This document shows positions 63,356-64,000 of a stretch of DNA of 64,000 bases, piece after piece; position 1 is the stretch's first letter, and each line of letters opens with the position of its first letter. The DNA comes from Chloroflexota bacterium. Lineage in GTDB: Bacteria; Chloroflexota; Anaerolineae; Promineifilales; Promineifilaceae. The notes below the pieces were generated by a model. It was given only the letters and a program-made list of their open reading frames with translations, was not told the origin of the DNA and did not search any database. The stretch is from positions 1-64,000 of the forward strand of contig JAACFF010000001.1 of the NCBI GenBank assembly GCA_009937635.1. Reading direction: 5' to 3'. The translations under genes were made by a program, and so were the position numbers.

Positions 63356-64000
63356 TTAACCGACATATCCCAGTCCGCGTAAGCGATCGGCGACAACCTG
63401 TTTCTGCGATTCGGTGAGGCCGCCATCCTGGCCATTGTCTGACTGAGACCACTCGCCACTGGTCACGATCGGCGCGGGGCGATAATCTGGTTGGAAAATA
63501 TCGTGCAGCACGCGCCCGTCCATCTCATCAGGAATGGGCGCACTCATCAAGTGCAAAATCGTCGGCGCCAAATCAACCAACGATGCCCCCTCGATTTCAA
63601 CGCCGGGTTGGACAGCCGCACCATAGGCCAGGAAAATACCATTCAAACGATGGGTGCCGGAAATTCCACGCTGCATCGATTCGATGATCTTATGGCTGCC
63701 GAATTCGTATTCGCCAAATCCGAAATATTCGAGACGGGTGGGGATGAATACAATGTCGGCTGCTTGCTCCAGCCGATCGCCATGGTAAATCTCCTCGCGA
63801 CGATAGATTGATTCAACTACATTTTCGCCGGTGGCGGGATCGCGCAGTTGCGCCAACCGCTCCATAATCTGTGCGCGAACTTGTTCGTATTCTTCGCCAG
63901 GTTGTACGACGCCCTGGGGTTCTCGTCCTGCTACATTAAGATAGATTTGGCCGACATTTCCCAGGGAATAGGCGACGGTGCGGCTCCAATCTACATCGGC
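63356..64000 (-). CDS. alkaline-phosphatase/phosphodiesterase-fold protein, 5' end outside the window
   Basis: The frame is open from the window edge for 214 codons to the stop at 63356. The visible C-terminal part has DWSRTVAYSLGNVGQIYLN, TGENVVESIYRREEIYHG, GSHKIIESMQRGISGTHR and LVDLAPTILHLMSAPIPDEM. That order is typical of the type I phosphodiesterase/nucleotide pyrophosphatase and sulfatase-like superfamily, with THR and the following loop near the second metal site. The N-terminal nucleophile region is not visible. It lies 75 bases upstream of the deacetylase on the same strand and may belong to the same operon. Confidence 0.8.
   Translation of the reverse strand, partial: ADVDWSRTVAYSLGNVGQIYLNVAGREPQGVVQPGEEYEQVRAQIMERLAQLRDPATGENVVESIYRREEIYHGDRLEQAADIVFIPTRLEYFGFGEYEFGSHKIIESMQRGISGTHRLNGIFLAYGAAVQPGVEIEGASLVDLAPTILHLMSAPIPDEMDGRVLHDIFQPDYRPAPIVTSGEWSQSDNGQDGGLTESQKQVVADRLRGLGYVG

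Noticed and set aside
1-64000. tRNA genes, rRNA genes, CRISPR arrays and complete insertion sequences
   Set aside because: I scanned gaps for tRNA T-arm patterns, regular repeats and transposase-like frames and saw none. A weak or degenerate element could still be missed without tools.

Overview
The window looks like a chromosomal segment of a Chloroflexota bacterium, probably Anaerolineae or Ardenticatenia-like. This is inferred from the gene repertoire and not from a marker tree: long cyclase-STAND-TPR proteins, lipoproteins with Thr/Pro/Ser linkers, a PknB-type kinase with an extracellular lectin-like part, and a giant TPR membrane protein. No rRNA, tRNA, CRISPR array or complete insertion sequence was recognised. 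Most genes are housekeeping, signalling or carbohydrate genes, and several are visibly broken.

Layout. 0-2.3 kb: a partial YqhA-like membrane protein, a small protein with two death-like/effector-associated domains, and a cysteine hydrolase. 2.3-9.7 kb: two tandem paralogues of a class III nucleotide cyclase fused to a STAND-type ATPase and TPRs. 9.7-15.4 kb: a lipoprotein hydrolase and a membrane protein, then a decaying stretch with a gene split by an in-frame TAG, two near-identical VOC proteins flanking a deleted SARP-type regulator, and a frameshifted P-loop kinase remnant. 15.4-20.6 kb: a tight four-gene minus-strand operon of a UbiD-like decarboxylase, a CPA1 antiporter, a universal stress protein and a fused aconitase X. 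UbiD-like plus aconitase X is the enzyme pair of the archaeal trans-anhydromevalonate-phosphate route to isopentenyl phosphate. 20.8-26 kb: a propeller lipoprotein, ftsZ, a small HTH regulator with palindromes upstream, galK and thiN. 26-30.5 kb: a Ser/Thr kinase followed by a beta-propeller/TPR protein that ends in an effector-associated-like domain.

30.5-34.5 kb: pheS-pheT, preceded by a short Phe-rich ORF and an intrinsic terminator, with a 72-nt foldback between the two genes. 34.5-37.9 kb: a broken FG-GAP/UnbV-type gene, then a partner-switching module (RsbW-like kinase, STAS protein, cyclic-nucleotide-binding SpoIIE phosphatase). The phosphatase could read the messenger made by the cyclases at 2-10 kb. 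37.9-47.1 kb: a sugar locus with a GH42 beta-galactosidase, a broken GH53 galactanase, a MalEFG-type ABC importer without an ATPase, and a GH13 lipoprotein. With galK it resembles a galactan-use (gan-type) locus that has lost its galactanase. 47.4-54.1 kb: a GT39-type transferase, a glycosidase-like lipoprotein, YjbQ, a DegT aminotransferase and an MFS exporter. 54.2-64 kb: a minus-strand run of an anchored secreted protein, a 1990-residue membrane/TPR protein, a FemAB-like protein, an XrtA-type polysaccharide deacetylase and a partial phosphatase-fold protein, which suggests surface polysaccharide or glycoprotein assembly.

Across the window the palindrome ACGGCCGT occurs about 31 times by eye where roughly one is expected. 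It sits in several reading frames and on both coding strands, which resembles the HIP1-type palindrome bias of cyanobacteria. It is absent from the cyclase pair and from the sugar-transport locus.
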